Assembly (NCBI GenBank): GCA_964649745.1
Contig: CAZYQI010000012.1
Span: 1-64,000 of the forward strand
Length of the DNA stretch: 64,000 nt
Reading direction: 5' to 3'
Source: CAZEHS01 sp964649745
GTDB taxonomy: Bacteria > Bacillota > Clostridia > Peptostreptococcales > Acidaminobacteraceae
Both the position numbers and the translations under genes were made by a program. The notes beneath the pieces were generated by a model. The model did no database searches. It was not told where the DNA came from and was given only the letters and a program-made list of their open reading frames with translations. Below are positions 1 to 7,605 of the stretch, in pieces (the stretch's first letter is position 1; each line of letters starts with the position of its first letter).

Positions 1-26
1 TAGTAGGCCCTTATAGGGCTAAGCAA

Positions 27-47
27 ACCACCCGTTAGACGGGTGGT
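27..47. other. Perfect short hairpin upstream of the molybdenum hydroxylase operon
   Basis: A 9-bp perfect stem (ACCACCCGT / ACGGGTGGT) closes a 3-base TAG loop, 31 bases before the first start codon. No T-run follows, so it is not a typical intrinsic terminator. It could be the tail of an upstream gene's terminator or a leader structure of the operon. The window begins too close to decide. Confidence 0.4.
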
Positions 48-77
48 CCTGATTAAGTCGGAAAGCGGGGATTTATC

Positions 78-953
78 ATGAACGTTTCGGTATTCCACAA
101 ACCGGATTCGCTGGAAACCTGTCTGAAGCTGAAATCCCATGCCGGGGCTGAGGGTGTTCTGGTGGCAGGGGGAACAGATGTCCTGGTGCATATGCGTGAA
201 GGAAAGCTGCACGGATCTGAGATTATTGATTTATCAACGATAGAAGAGCTTAAACGCATCGAAATTCGCGGCAACACGGTGTCGGTGGGAGCCTGCGCCA
301 CATTCACTGAAATATGCCGTTCACCGCTTCTGCAAAATTATCACGGACTGATCGAAGCCTGCCGGTCCGTAGGCTCTCCGCAAATACGCAATGCGGGAAC
401 CATCGGAGGGAACATCGCCAACGGGTCTCCTGCGGCTGACAGCGCACCGGTGCTGTTGGCTCTGGATGCAGTGGCGGTTCTCCGAAAAGTGGGTTCAGAA
501 AGAAAAATACCGTTGAACGGATTTTATACAGGGAAAGGCAGCACGGTGCTTCAAGAGGATGAGATCCTTGTGGCCGTTGAATTTCAAGCCTTGCCGGAAA
601 ATGCGGCCATTTCCTTCGAGAAGTTGGGTCTGCGGAATTCTCTGGCCATATCCCGCATCAGCCTTGCCCTTTATTTGGAAACGATGGACCGGAGGATAAT
701 CCGGGCCCGGGCGGCCAGTGGGTCCATCGGCCTTTGCCCCATGCGGGAGACGAGGCTGGAGGAATTCCTTGTGGGGCAGTCTCTGGACGGGGACTGGATA
801 AACCTCGGGATGGAATTGTTTTCAGAAGAGGTGTCCGAACGGCTTAAGGGACGGGCGACCATGCCATACAAGCGCATTGCGGTCACCGGTGTCTTTGAGA
901 ACGCTGCGAAAAAGGCTCTGCAATTAGTAGCGGGTGTTAATCTCCCTCTATGA
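78..953 (+). CDS. Molybdenum hydroxylase (xanthine dehydrogenase-type) FAD subunit
   Basis: This is the FAD-binding subunit of a CoxM/XdhB-type molybdenum hydroxylase. It passes electrons from the 2Fe-2S subunit to the external acceptor. The 291 residues match the family length. The FAD phosphate-binding signature VAGGTD lies at residues 29-34 and AGTIGGNIANGSPAADS at 106-122, followed by the usual C-terminal flavoprotein domain. It is the first gene of a four-gene enzyme operon that runs into guanine deaminase, which points to purine hydroxylation. The final residues (GVNLPL, then TGA) are encoded by the left edge of a dispersed palindromic repeat, so the natural C-terminus and stop may have been replaced. 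Family assignment is firm; the exact substrate is inferred from context. Confidence 0.93.
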   Translation: MNVSVFHKPDSLETCLKLKSHAGAEGVLVAGGTDVLVHMREGKLHGSEIIDLSTIEELKRIEIRGNTVSVGACATFTEICRSPLLQNYHGLIEACRSVGSPQIRNAGTIGGNIANGSPAADSAPVLLALDAVAVLRKVGSERKIPLNGFYTGKGSTVLQEDEILVAVEFQALPENAAISFEKLGLRNSLAISRISLALYLETMDRRIIRARAASGSIGLCPMRETRLEEFLVGQSLDGDWINLGMELFSEEVSERLKGRATMPYKRIAVTGVFENAAKKALQLVAGVNLPL

Positions 954-1053
954 GGGGGATGTCACGAAGTGACAGGGGGAGTTGGACGTCACGGTCCGCA
1001 GACTCCTTCTGTCAGCTTCGCTGCCACCTTCCTCCCGGAGGAAGGTCATAATG
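939..1053 (+). repeat. Dispersed two-hairpin repeat, copy A (MITE/REP-like)
   Basis: About 115 bases made of two palindromic halves. The left half has CTCCCTC...GAGGGGG around TGTCACGAAGTGACA and ends GGGGGAGT. The right half has GACTCC...TGTCAGCTTCGCTG and ends GGAGGAAGG. A second copy lies at about 22330-22429 in the opposite orientation with the same block order. Both copies are flanked by TA-rich bases. No coding potential is seen. Its left edge overlaps the last codons and supplies the stop of the FAD-subunit gene. Confidence 0.8.
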
Positions 1054-1088
1054 AATGCTAAAGCGGTAATGTCTTGAGGAGGACGCGT

Positions 1089-1571
1089 ATGTTCCACCTG
1101 CACACAACAGTCAATGGGAAAAGCATCGAAATGGATATTGTCCCGGGGCTTAGACTTCTGGACTTCCTTCGTAAGGACCTCGGCCTTACGGGTACCAAGG
1201 AAGGCTGTGGGGAGGGGGAGTGCGGTGCCTGTACAGTGATTCTGGATGGGAAAACCGTGAATTCCTGCCTGGTCATGGCGGCTCAGATCCACGGGAGAAC
1301 CGTTACTACCATTGAAGGACTGGAAGACGAGGACGGATTGAACCCTGTTCAACAGGCTTTTCTGGATAACGGCGCCGTGCAGTGCGGTTTTTGCATTCCC
1401 GGCATGGTGCTGTCTGCAACGGCCTTGCTGGATGAAACCCCGGACCCCACCGACGACGCGATCAAGGAGTGCATCTCGGGAAATCTTTGCCGATGCACGG
1501 GTTATGATAAGATGTTCATCTCCATCAAGAAAGCCTCTGAGAACTATTCGAAGAAGGGGAGCAGCAGATGA
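1089..1571 (+). CDS. Molybdenum hydroxylase 2Fe-2S subunit
   Basis: This is the iron-sulfur electron-transfer subunit (CoxS/XdhC-like) carrying two 2Fe-2S clusters. From ATG 1089 it is 160 residues, the normal length. The plant-ferredoxin-type cluster ligands are C40, C45, C48 and C60 (GCGEGECGAC...C). The second cluster uses C99, C102, C134 and C136 (QCGFC...NLCRC). The start was chosen because the TTG at 1074 overlaps the Shine-Dalgarno GAGGAGG, which is correctly spaced for ATG 1089. The stop overlaps the start of the next gene (ATGA at 1568), implying coupled translation with the molybdopterin subunit. Confidence 0.95.
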   Translation: MFHLHTTVNGKSIEMDIVPGLRLLDFLRKDLGLTGTKEGCGEGECGACTVILDGKTVNSCLVMAAQIHGRTVTTIEGLEDEDGLNPVQQAFLDNGAVQCGFCIPGMVLSATALLDETPDPTDDAIKECISGNLCRCTGYDKMFISIKKASENYSKKGSSR

Positions 1572-2893
1572 CAGCGCTGAAATCTGTAGGACAGAGTCTT
1601 AATCGCCGCGACGGGGCCGACAAGCTCACCGGAAGGGCCATATATCCAGATGATATTCATATTCCCGGCATGCTCTACGGCGCCACGGTCCGTTCGCCCC
1701 ACCCCCATGCAAAAATACAAAGTATAGACAGCTCCGGGGCAGAGGCGATGCCGGGCGTTGTGAAGGTTTTAACGGCAAGAGATGTCCCCGGGCATAACAG
1801 TCATGGGGTTTACTACAAGGATCATGAGGTGTTCAGTTCGAATAAGGTCAGACGGATCGGTGATCCGGTAGCCCTGGTGCTGGCAGAGACAGAAGAACAG
1901 GCATGGGCGGCGGTCCCTCGGGTTATGGTGGAATACGAGCTGCTGACCCCGGTTTTCGACCCCAGAGAGGCCATGAAGCCTGATGCACCCGTTGTCAATG
2001 AATATAATGAACGGACAGCCTATATGGAGGGCGACGTTCTGCTTTCCAATGTCATTTCCCATTATCGCTGCCGAAAAGGGGATGTGGACAGGGCGTGGGA
2101 AAGCTGTGCGGCAGTGGCAGAAGGCACATTTTTTTCACCCTTTGTGGATCACGCGTTCCTACAGCCGGAAAGCGGCATTGCCTATGGCGATGATGACGGA
2201 AAACTTGTGGTGACCGCAGCCAGCCAGTATATGCACTTCGATCGGACAGAGCTTTCAGACGCCCTGGGGATCCCGGAAACGGATATCATCGTTCTCAATC
2301 CCGCCATCGGGGGCGCCTTCGGAGCCAGGGAGGATATTACCCTGCAGATTCATGCGGGCTTGGCGGCTCGTTTGACCGGCCGTCCGGTGAAAATGACCTA
2401 TACCCGGGAGGAGTCCTTCTATGCCCATTCCAAGCGTCATCCCATACGGATGGAGTGCCGGATGGGAGCAGACGCCGACGGAAAGCTCGTGGCCTTTGAG
2501 GCTATGCTCCATGGGGATTCCGGGGCGTACACTTCCTGGGCGATCAATGTTATGCGAAAGGCCGGAATCCATATTACGGGCCCCTATGAGATACCCAATG
2601 TGAAGGTGGACAGCTACGCAGTGTACACCAACAACCCTTTTTCCGGGGCCATGCGAGGCTTCGGCGCCACTCAAGTGACCATCGCTCACGAAAGCCTGCT
2701 GGAAATGCTGGCAGAAAAACTGGGACTGGATTCCTTCGAAATCCGAAGGCGGAACATCTTTAAAAAAGGAAGTAAAACCGCCAATGGTCAGATTCTCAGC
2801 GAAAGCGTCCCCTTGGACAGATGCCTTGAAGCCATTGAGAAGGCCATGGCCTCTGAACCGATGGTACCTGTATCCGGAGGTGGTCCGGCATGA
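1568..2893 (+). CDS. Molybdenum hydroxylase large subunit, N-terminal part (split molybdopterin subunit)
   Basis: This is the N-terminal 441 residues of a molybdopterin-binding large subunit of the xanthine dehydrogenase family. The a/b-hammerhead domain comes first (GRAIYPDDI near residue 23). The first molybdopterin-binding domain follows, with GGAFGARED near residue 247 and AMRGFGATQ near 360. The undivided family protein is about 750 residues. Here the reading frame ends at a domain boundary and the rest is encoded by the next gene, whose ATG overlaps this stop (ATGA at 2890). The arrangement FAD, FeS, large-L, large-M is that of Eubacterium barkeri nicotinate dehydrogenase (ndhF, ndhS, ndhL, ndhM). 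A purine substrate is inferred from the guanine deaminase downstream. Sequencing error is unlikely because both ends look designed. Confidence 0.92.
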   Translation: MTALKSVGQSLNRRDGADKLTGRAIYPDDIHIPGMLYGATVRSPHPHAKIQSIDSSGAEAMPGVVKVLTARDVPGHNSHGVYYKDHEVFSSNKVRRIGDPVALVLAETEEQAWAAVPRVMVEYELLTPVFDPREAMKPDAPVVNEYNERTAYMEGDVLLSNVISHYRCRKGDVDRAWESCAAVAEGTFFSPFVDHAFLQPESGIAYGDDDGKLVVTAASQYMHFDRTELSDALGIPETDIIVLNPAIGGAFGAREDITLQIHAGLAARLTGRPVKMTYTREESFYAHSKRHPIRMECRMGADADGKLVAFEAMLHGDSGAYTSWAINVMRKAGIHITGPYEIPNVKVDSYAVYTNNPFSGAMRGFGATQVTIAHESLLEMLAEKLGLDSFEIRRRNIFKKGSKTANGQILSESVPLDRCLEAIEKAMASEPMVPVSGGGPA

Positions 2894-3885
2894 TAAAGAG
2901 AGGAAGAGGAATTGCCGCCACCTGGTACGGTACCGGCTACGGCAACGGATTTCCCGATGTATCCGTGGCAGAGGTGGAGCTGTCGGCCTATGGCGAACTG
3001 ATCCTCCGGGTCGGCGCGGCCGAGGTGGGGCAGGGAGCCCGCACCATTATGCCGCAAATCTGTGCGGAGGCCATCGGTGTATCGGCAGCGGAGATCATCA
3101 TCCTCAGCGAGAGCACAGAGGATTGTGAAGATTCCGGAACGGCAGCGGCCACGCGGCAGACCTATAACACAGGGAACGCCGTGCGCCTGGCGGGAGAATC
3201 CTTCAAAGAGGCACTGATTGCCGAGGCGGCAGCCATCCTGGGCCGAACCGCCGACGGAAAATTCATCGTTGAAGACGGTTGTATTATTTCGGAACAGCAT
3301 CCGCAGCAGCGGGTTTCTTTCCACGCAATAGGGGAAAAGCTGGCTGGCCAGGGACGAAGCCTCCGCATAAAGGAGTCCTTCACTGCCAGAACGGTTAAAA
3401 TGGATGAAAACGGCCAAGGAGAACCCTACTGGCCATATACGTTCAGCGCCTACGGTGTTGAAGTGGAAGTGGATACCCTTACCGGCCGTGTGCAGTGCAC
3501 CAAGGCCTGGTGCGCCCAGGATGTGGGCCGGGCCGTCAATCCCAAACTCTGCGAAGGACAGGTGGACGGGGGGGTTGTCATGGGTCTTGGCTACGCCTTG
3601 TATGAGGATCTTAACGTGAAAGAGGGCCGAATAAACAACAATCGGTTCAGCAAATACATTATTCCAACGGCGATGGACGTGCCGGTGATCAACAAATATT
3701 TGATTGAGGATCCGGAAAGTACTGCTCCTTACGGTGCCAAAGGCATCGGGGAACCGGTTATGCTTCCGGTGGCCCCTGCCATCCTGAATGCCATCCACGA
3801 TGCGGCAGGGATCCGGATCACAGAGCTTCCCGCAACCCCGGAAAAAGTATTGGCGGCGCTTCAGGAAAAGCTGCAAAACAGTTAG
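2890..3885 (+). CDS. Molybdenum hydroxylase large subunit, C-terminal part (split molybdopterin subunit)
   Basis: This 331-residue protein is the second molybdopterin-binding domain of the xanthine dehydrogenase large subunit. Family motifs are AAEVGQGART near residue 45, the SGTAAATRQTYNTGNAV segment near residue 83, and GAKGIGEPV near residue 282, where the glutamate matches the catalytic base of the family. It starts with an ATG overlapping the previous stop, so the two halves are probably made in equal amounts and assemble into one active-site subunit. Enzymes of this type in purinolytic clostridia often carry labile selenium; nothing in the sequence proves that here. Confidence 0.92.
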   Translation: MIKRGRGIAATWYGTGYGNGFPDVSVAEVELSAYGELILRVGAAEVGQGARTIMPQICAEAIGVSAAEIIILSESTEDCEDSGTAAATRQTYNTGNAVRLAGESFKEALIAEAAAILGRTADGKFIVEDGCIISEQHPQQRVSFHAIGEKLAGQGRSLRIKESFTARTVKMDENGQGEPYWPYTFSAYGVEVEVDTLTGRVQCTKAWCAQDVGRAVNPKLCEGQVDGGVVMGLGYALYEDLNVKEGRINNNRFSKYIIPTAMDVPVINKYLIEDPESTAPYGAKGIGEPVMLPVAPAILNAIHDAAGIRITELPATPEKVLAALQEKLQNS

Positions 3886-3912
3886 AAATCAAATCAGGTC
3901 GGAGGCGCTGTC

Positions 3913-5187
3913 ATGAAACAGGCTCTTAAAGGCAATATCATTCATACACCGCAATTTGGAAGTCTCAGCATAGCGCCTAACAGCTATCTCGTATTCGAAG
4001 AAGGCGTGATTCTGGGGGTATATGGCGAGCTTCCCGAAGAGGATAAAGATGCCACGGTGAACGATTACGGCGATAAACTGATTATACCGGGTTTTGTAGA
4101 TCTGCATCTTCATGCTCCGCAGTTCGCCAACCGGGGGCTGGGATTGGACAAGGAACTGCTGCCGTGGCTGGAAACCTATGCATTTCCGGAAGAAGCCAAG
4201 TTCAGTGATATTCAGTTTGCAAAAAAGGCATACCGCAAATTTGTAAGGGCCATGTGGACCCATGGAACAACCCGTTCCGTGGTTTTTGCAACCATTCATC
4301 GGGAGGCGGCGGAACTGCTGATGGACATTATGGCACAGGCGGGACTCGGTGGGTATGTGGGCAAGGTAAACATGGACCGGAACAGCCCAAAGGATTATAT
4401 TGAATCCACTCAGGAATCTCTGGACGAAACGGAGCGCTTCATTTGTGAAACAAAAGGGCGTTATCCCCTTGTGAAGCCAATCATCACCCCGCGGTTTGTG
4501 CCTTCCTGTACCTCCGAGCTGATGGAAGGGTTAGGGGCGTTGAGTGCGAAATATGATGTTCCGGTACAGTCGCACCTTTCGGAAAATACCGGAGAAAACG
4601 AAATGGTTAAGGCGCTGCATCCCGATATTCCTGATTATGCCGGCGTTTATAATGCTTATGGCCTCTTTGGACAACAGAAGACTGTTATGGCCCACTGTGT
4701 TCATGTTACGGCAGATGAGATCGCACTGATGGCAAAAAACCACGTTTATGCAGCCCACTCCCCCTATTCCAACAATAATCTGGGTAGCGGAATGTCACCG
4801 GTTCGCCAGATGCTGGAGGCGGGGGTTCCGGTGGGTCTGGCCAGCGATGTTTCGGGAGGTCATGAAATCGCCATGCAGCGGGTCATTACAGCGGCGGCTC
4901 AAGTCAGCAAGCTGAAATGGTTTGAATCAGGTAAGCGACACAATCCGCTCAGTACGCCGGAGTTGTTCTACATGGCCACCAAGGGCGGCGGCGCATTCTT
5001 TGGAAAAGTGGGCAGCTTCGAAGCGGGCTATGAAATGGATGCCTTGGTCATCGACGATTCGTCTCTGGCGGATGTCAACGAACGGAGCCTGGAGGAGCGG
5101 CTGCAGCGGTATCTCTACTGCGGAGACGACCGGAACATCCGGGAAAGGTATGTACGCGGAACACGTTTGAAGGAACCCGGTCTTTGA
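3913..5187 (+). CDS. guaD: Guanine deaminase
   Basis: This zinc-dependent amidohydrolase converts guanine to xanthine and ammonia. Its 424 residues fit GuaD. The metal-binding motif PGFVDLHLHAPQ is near residues 59-70. HLSEN lies near 220, AHCVH near 259, AHSPYSNNNLGSG near 281 and ASDVSGG near 312. The product xanthine is the likely substrate of the molybdenum hydroxylase encoded immediately upstream, 27 bases away and probably in the same operon. Together they form the entry of guanine catabolism. A strong terminator follows. Confidence 0.95.
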   Translation: MKQALKGNIIHTPQFGSLSIAPNSYLVFEEGVILGVYGELPEEDKDATVNDYGDKLIIPGFVDLHLHAPQFANRGLGLDKELLPWLETYAFPEEAKFSDIQFAKKAYRKFVRAMWTHGTTRSVVFATIHREAAELLMDIMAQAGLGGYVGKVNMDRNSPKDYIESTQESLDETERFICETKGRYPLVKPIITPRFVPSCTSELMEGLGALSAKYDVPVQSHLSENTGENEMVKALHPDIPDYAGVYNAYGLFGQQKTVMAHCVHVTADEIALMAKNHVYAAHSPYSNNNLGSGMSPVRQMLEAGVPVGLASDVSGGHEIAMQRVITAAAQVSKLKWFESGKRHNPLSTPELFYMATKGGGAFFGKVGSFEAGYEMDALVIDDSSLADVNERSLEERLQRYLYCGDDRNIRERYVRGTRLKEPGL

Positions 5188-5223
5188 AGCAGGGAATAGA
5201 CAAATGAGATATGTGAACCAGAA

Positions 5224-5256
5224 AGCTCTAACCAGAAAGTTGGTTAGAGCTTTTTT
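5224..5256 (+). terminator. Intrinsic terminator after guaD
   Basis: An 11-bp perfect stem (AGCTCTAACCA / TGGTTAGAGCT) with a 6-base loop is followed by a run of T. It closes the purine operon. Confidence 0.9.
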
Positions 5257-5388
5257 GTTGGGATATAAAGGAATAAGGACTTGTGATTTTATGGGAATAA
5301 TGGTATTGTGTAAATGTGATGAATAAAGCTAAAAAAGCAAGAATTAGTTAAGATAAAATGACAAAGTCTAACGAGAGATGAACGCTTT

Positions 5389-5415
5389 TGTCGAAAATTG
5401 TCGAAAAATGTCGAA
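5389..5415. promoter_or_regulatory. Three tandem Spo0A-box-like TGTCGAA sequences
   Basis: TGTCGAA occurs at 5389-5395, 5399-5405 and 5409-5415, exactly 10 bases apart, so the three boxes sit on one face of the helix. TGTCGAA is the core of the 0A box bound by phosphorylated Spo0A. The array ends 20 bases before the ATG of the next small gene, a position that would suit repression or a promoter lying just upstream. Binding itself is inferred. Confidence 0.6.
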
Positions 5416-5435
5416 ATTTAAGCAATGGGGAAAAT

Positions 5436-5699
5436 ATGATGAAAAGGGAAAACGCCTATATATTCGTTGAGAAGAATAATCTGAACTATGCAGAGCATGC
5501 GCTACGGAAGATTCATCAGTCAGAGGAGTATCAGCAGTACAGAAAGGGGCTGGACAAGGTCAAGAATCTCGATCAGCGTTATCAGCTTGCGAATCGTTTT
5601 CGGGATATCCTGCTGGCTGAATATGAGCTTGAAATCGCCATACAGGAGTCCGTAACCATGATTCAGAGCTTGAAAAAGCCAGGCATTGCCCATGAGTGA
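5436..5699 (+). CDS. Small hypothetical protein behind Spo0A-like boxes
   Basis: An 87-residue, charged, predicted mostly helical soluble protein (MMKRENAYIFVEKNNLNYAE...). It has no cysteine-rich, membrane or signal features, and I do not recognise the family. The frame could extend back to TTG 5388, but that would put translation across the three TGTCGAA boxes. ATG 5436, or the ATG immediately after it, is preferred. The Shine-Dalgarno (ATGGGGA) is weak. It stands alone between the guaD terminator and the gcv promoter. The boxes suggest control by Spo0A at entry to stationary phase or sporulation. Confidence 0.6.
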   Translation: MMKRENAYIFVEKNNLNYAEHALRKIHQSEEYQQYRKGLDKVKNLDQRYQLANRFRDILLAEYELEIAIQESVTMIQSLKKPGIAHE

Positions 5700-5748
5700 T
5701 ATCCGGATTTTTGAAGAATGTGTTATTTTCTAAATAATCGAATAACTC

Positions 5749-5777
5749 TTGACGCTGTGATTTGCTGATGCTACACT
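5749..5777 (+). promoter_or_regulatory. Sigma-A promoter of the gcv operon
   Basis: TTGACG (5749-5754), a 17-base spacer and TACACT (5772-5777) lie just upstream of the glycine riboswitch, so the transcript would begin with the riboswitch leader. Confidence 0.75.
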
Positions 5778-5812
5778 AAATTTAACATGAAAATATGGAT
5801 TCGAATGATGTT

Positions 5813-5979
5813 TGCGGGAGATCCCCTCAGGGGAGCCGAAGAAGCAACGTCCATGCTTGCTGCATGTACGGAACCTTTCAGGCAAATGAACCGCAGGCGG
5901 ACGAAACTCTGAAAAGTCCTTGAGTGGACACCGACGGAGCAAGCGGACAGCCGCGAATCTCTCAGGTCAGGAAACAGAG
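5813..5979 (+). ncRNA. Tandem glycine riboswitch
   Basis: Two consecutive glycine aptamers. The first (5813-5895) is closed by TGCGG/CCGCA and contains GCCGAAGAAGCAA and CCTTTCAGGCAAA. The second (5907-5979) is closed by CTCTG/CAGAG and contains ACCGACGGAGCAA and AATCTCTCAGGTCAGG. Tandem aptamers of this form bind glycine cooperatively and usually switch gcv operons on. The 3' strand of the second P1 helix abuts the downstream terminator, fitting control of termination. Confidence 0.95.
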
Positions 5980-6017
5980 GAATGCAATGAGGCTTTGCCT
6001 TGCTTGCATTCCTTTTT
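5979..6017 (+). terminator. Riboswitch-controlled terminator before gcvT
   Basis: A 9-bp stem, GGAATGCAA (5979-5987) with TTGCATTCC (6004-6012), is followed by TTTTT. The base overlaps the closing helix of the second glycine aptamer, so glycine binding should disfavour it and allow read-through into gcvT. Confidence 0.85.
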
Positions 6018-6106
6018 GTTTTTTCAGGAAGAACTAATTGTTAGAAAGCTGGGTGTCGGGGGTAAGTAGACAAAGCGGAACAGGATAACAAGAAGGAGGG
6101 GTGTCA

Positions 6107-7201
6107 TTGAAAAAGACAGCGCTTTACGAGAACCACGTGGCGTTAGGTGGTAAAATCATTGAATTCTGCGGTTGGCTGTTGCCGGTTGAGTACAGTGGTT
6201 TGGTGCCGGAGCATAATGCGGTAAGAAATCAGGCAGGTTTGTTCGACGTATCCCATATGGGTGAGGTTACGGTAAAAGGCCCCGGCTCTGAAGGTTTTGT
6301 ACAGAACCTGGTGACCAACGATGTTGAAGCAATGATCGACAATCAGGTGTTCTACGCGCAGATGTGCCAACCGGACGGCGGTGTTGTTGACGATCTGCTG
6401 GTATATAAGATGTCCAAGGATTCCTGGTACCTTGTCATCAACGCAGCCAACGTGGAGAAGGATTTCGCATGGATGCAGGAATGCCTGAAGGGCTATGACG
6501 CGGAGCTGGTAAACCTTTCGTCGGAGGTGTCCGAGGTGGCGCTTCAGGGCCCGTTGGCACAAAAAACCTTGCAGAAGCTTACGGATACCGATCTTGAGAG
6601 CATCGGGTTCTTCATGTTCAAGGAAAATGTGAAGATCGCCGGTGCCGACTGCCTGGTATCCCGTACCGGGTACACCGGAGAAGACGGTTTTGAAATCTAC
6701 TCGGACCACGGTTCTATGCCCGCGGTATGGGATGCCATATTGGCAGCCGGCAAGGATGACGGTGTGGTTCCCTGTGGTCTGGGATGTCGGGATACCCTTC
6801 GTTTTGAAGCAGCCCTGCCACTTTATGGCCATGAGATATCGTCCACGATCACGCCTCTTGAAGCAGGGCTTGGAATGTTCGTAAAACTGGACAAGCCATT
6901 CATTGGCCGGGATGCGTTGGCGAAGCAAAAGGAAGAGGGACTGAAGCGCAAGGTTGTAGGCTTTGAGCTGGTTGACCGCGGCATCCCCAGGGAGGGTTAC
7001 CCGGTTTTCTGCGGCGGTGTGGAGGTGGGGAGGGTAACCACCGGCTACCCGGCTCCAACAGTGGGAAAGACCATCGGCTTGGCCTTGGTCAGTGCAGAGT
7101 GCTCGGCTCTGGGAACGGAGCTGGAGATCATGATTCGCAATAAGCCTGCCAAGGGTGTGGTGATTTCCAAAAAATTCCTTGAAAAGAAATATAAAAAATA
7201 A
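6107..7201 (+). CDS. gcvT: Glycine cleavage system T protein (aminomethyltransferase)
   Basis: GcvT moves the methylene group from aminomethyl-lipoyl H protein to tetrahydrofolate and releases ammonia. The protein starts KKTALYENHVALGGKIIEFC, the typical N-terminus, and has VSHMGEV near residue 48. The folate/glycine-cleavage C-terminal barrel includes RTGYTGEDGFEI. Length is about 364 residues, as expected. TTG 6107 was preferred over GTG 6101 because AGGAGG (6094-6099) would be only one base from the GTG but is seven bases from the TTG. It is first in gcvT-H-PA-PB behind the glycine riboswitch. The lipoamide dehydrogenase (L protein) is not in this window. Confidence 0.95.
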   Translation: MKKTALYENHVALGGKIIEFCGWLLPVEYSGLVPEHNAVRNQAGLFDVSHMGEVTVKGPGSEGFVQNLVTNDVEAMIDNQVFYAQMCQPDGGVVDDLLVYKMSKDSWYLVINAANVEKDFAWMQECLKGYDAELVNLSSEVSEVALQGPLAQKTLQKLTDTDLESIGFFMFKENVKIAGADCLVSRTGYTGEDGFEIYSDHGSMPAVWDAILAAGKDDGVVPCGLGCRDTLRFEAALPLYGHEISSTITPLEAGLGMFVKLDKPFIGRDALAKQKEEGLKRKVVGFELVDRGIPREGYPVFCGGVEVGRVTTGYPAPTVGKTIGLALVSAECSALGTELEIMIRNKPAKGVVISKKFLEKKYKK

Positions 7202-7220
7202 AAATCAGGAGGAAAAGAAA

Positions 7221-7604
7221 ATGGCGATTATCAAAGACGAAATGAAGTACACCAAGGATCATGAGTGGGTGAAGGTAGAGGGAAACACGGCGGTTATCGG
7301 TATCGATGACTATGCACAGCATGCCCTGGGCGACATTGTGTACGTGGAACTGCCGGATGTGGGAAAAGAGCTTAAAGCAGGAGATGTTTTCGCTGTCATC
7401 GAATCCGTTAAGGCGGCTTCCGATTCTTATATGCCCATCGGCGGCAAGGTTGTCGAGGTAAATGATTCTGTAGCCGATGATCCAAGCCTGCTTAACCAGG
7501 ATGCGTATGCCAACTGGATCGTGAAGGTTGAAATTTCCAACCTGTCGGATCTGGATGCCCTGATGGATGCCGCTGCTTACACAGAATATCTGGGTGGTGA
7601 ATAG
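7221..7604 (+). CDS. gcvH: Glycine cleavage system H protein
   Basis: The lipoyl carrier protein of the glycine cleavage system shuttles the aminomethyl group between P, T and L proteins. It is 127 residues, with the lipoylation motif ESVKAASD and lysine at residue 64. ATG 7221 follows AGGAGG at a good distance; upstream in-frame codons would read through the ribosome binding site. One base separates its stop from the gcvPA start, indicating tight coupling. Confidence 0.96.
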   Translation: MAIIKDEMKYTKDHEWVKVEGNTAVIGIDDYAQHALGDIVYVELPDVGKELKAGDVFAVIESVKAASDSYMPIGGKVVEVNDSVADDPSLLNQDAYANWIVKVEISNLSDLDALMDAAAYTEYLGGE

Positions 7605-7605
7605 G

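Noticed and set aside
2788..3876. Long minus-strand open frame of 362 codons opposite the molybdopterin subunit
   Set aside because: It mirrors a clear protein-coding gene with family motifs on the plus strand, has no ribosome binding site and encodes no recognisable protein.
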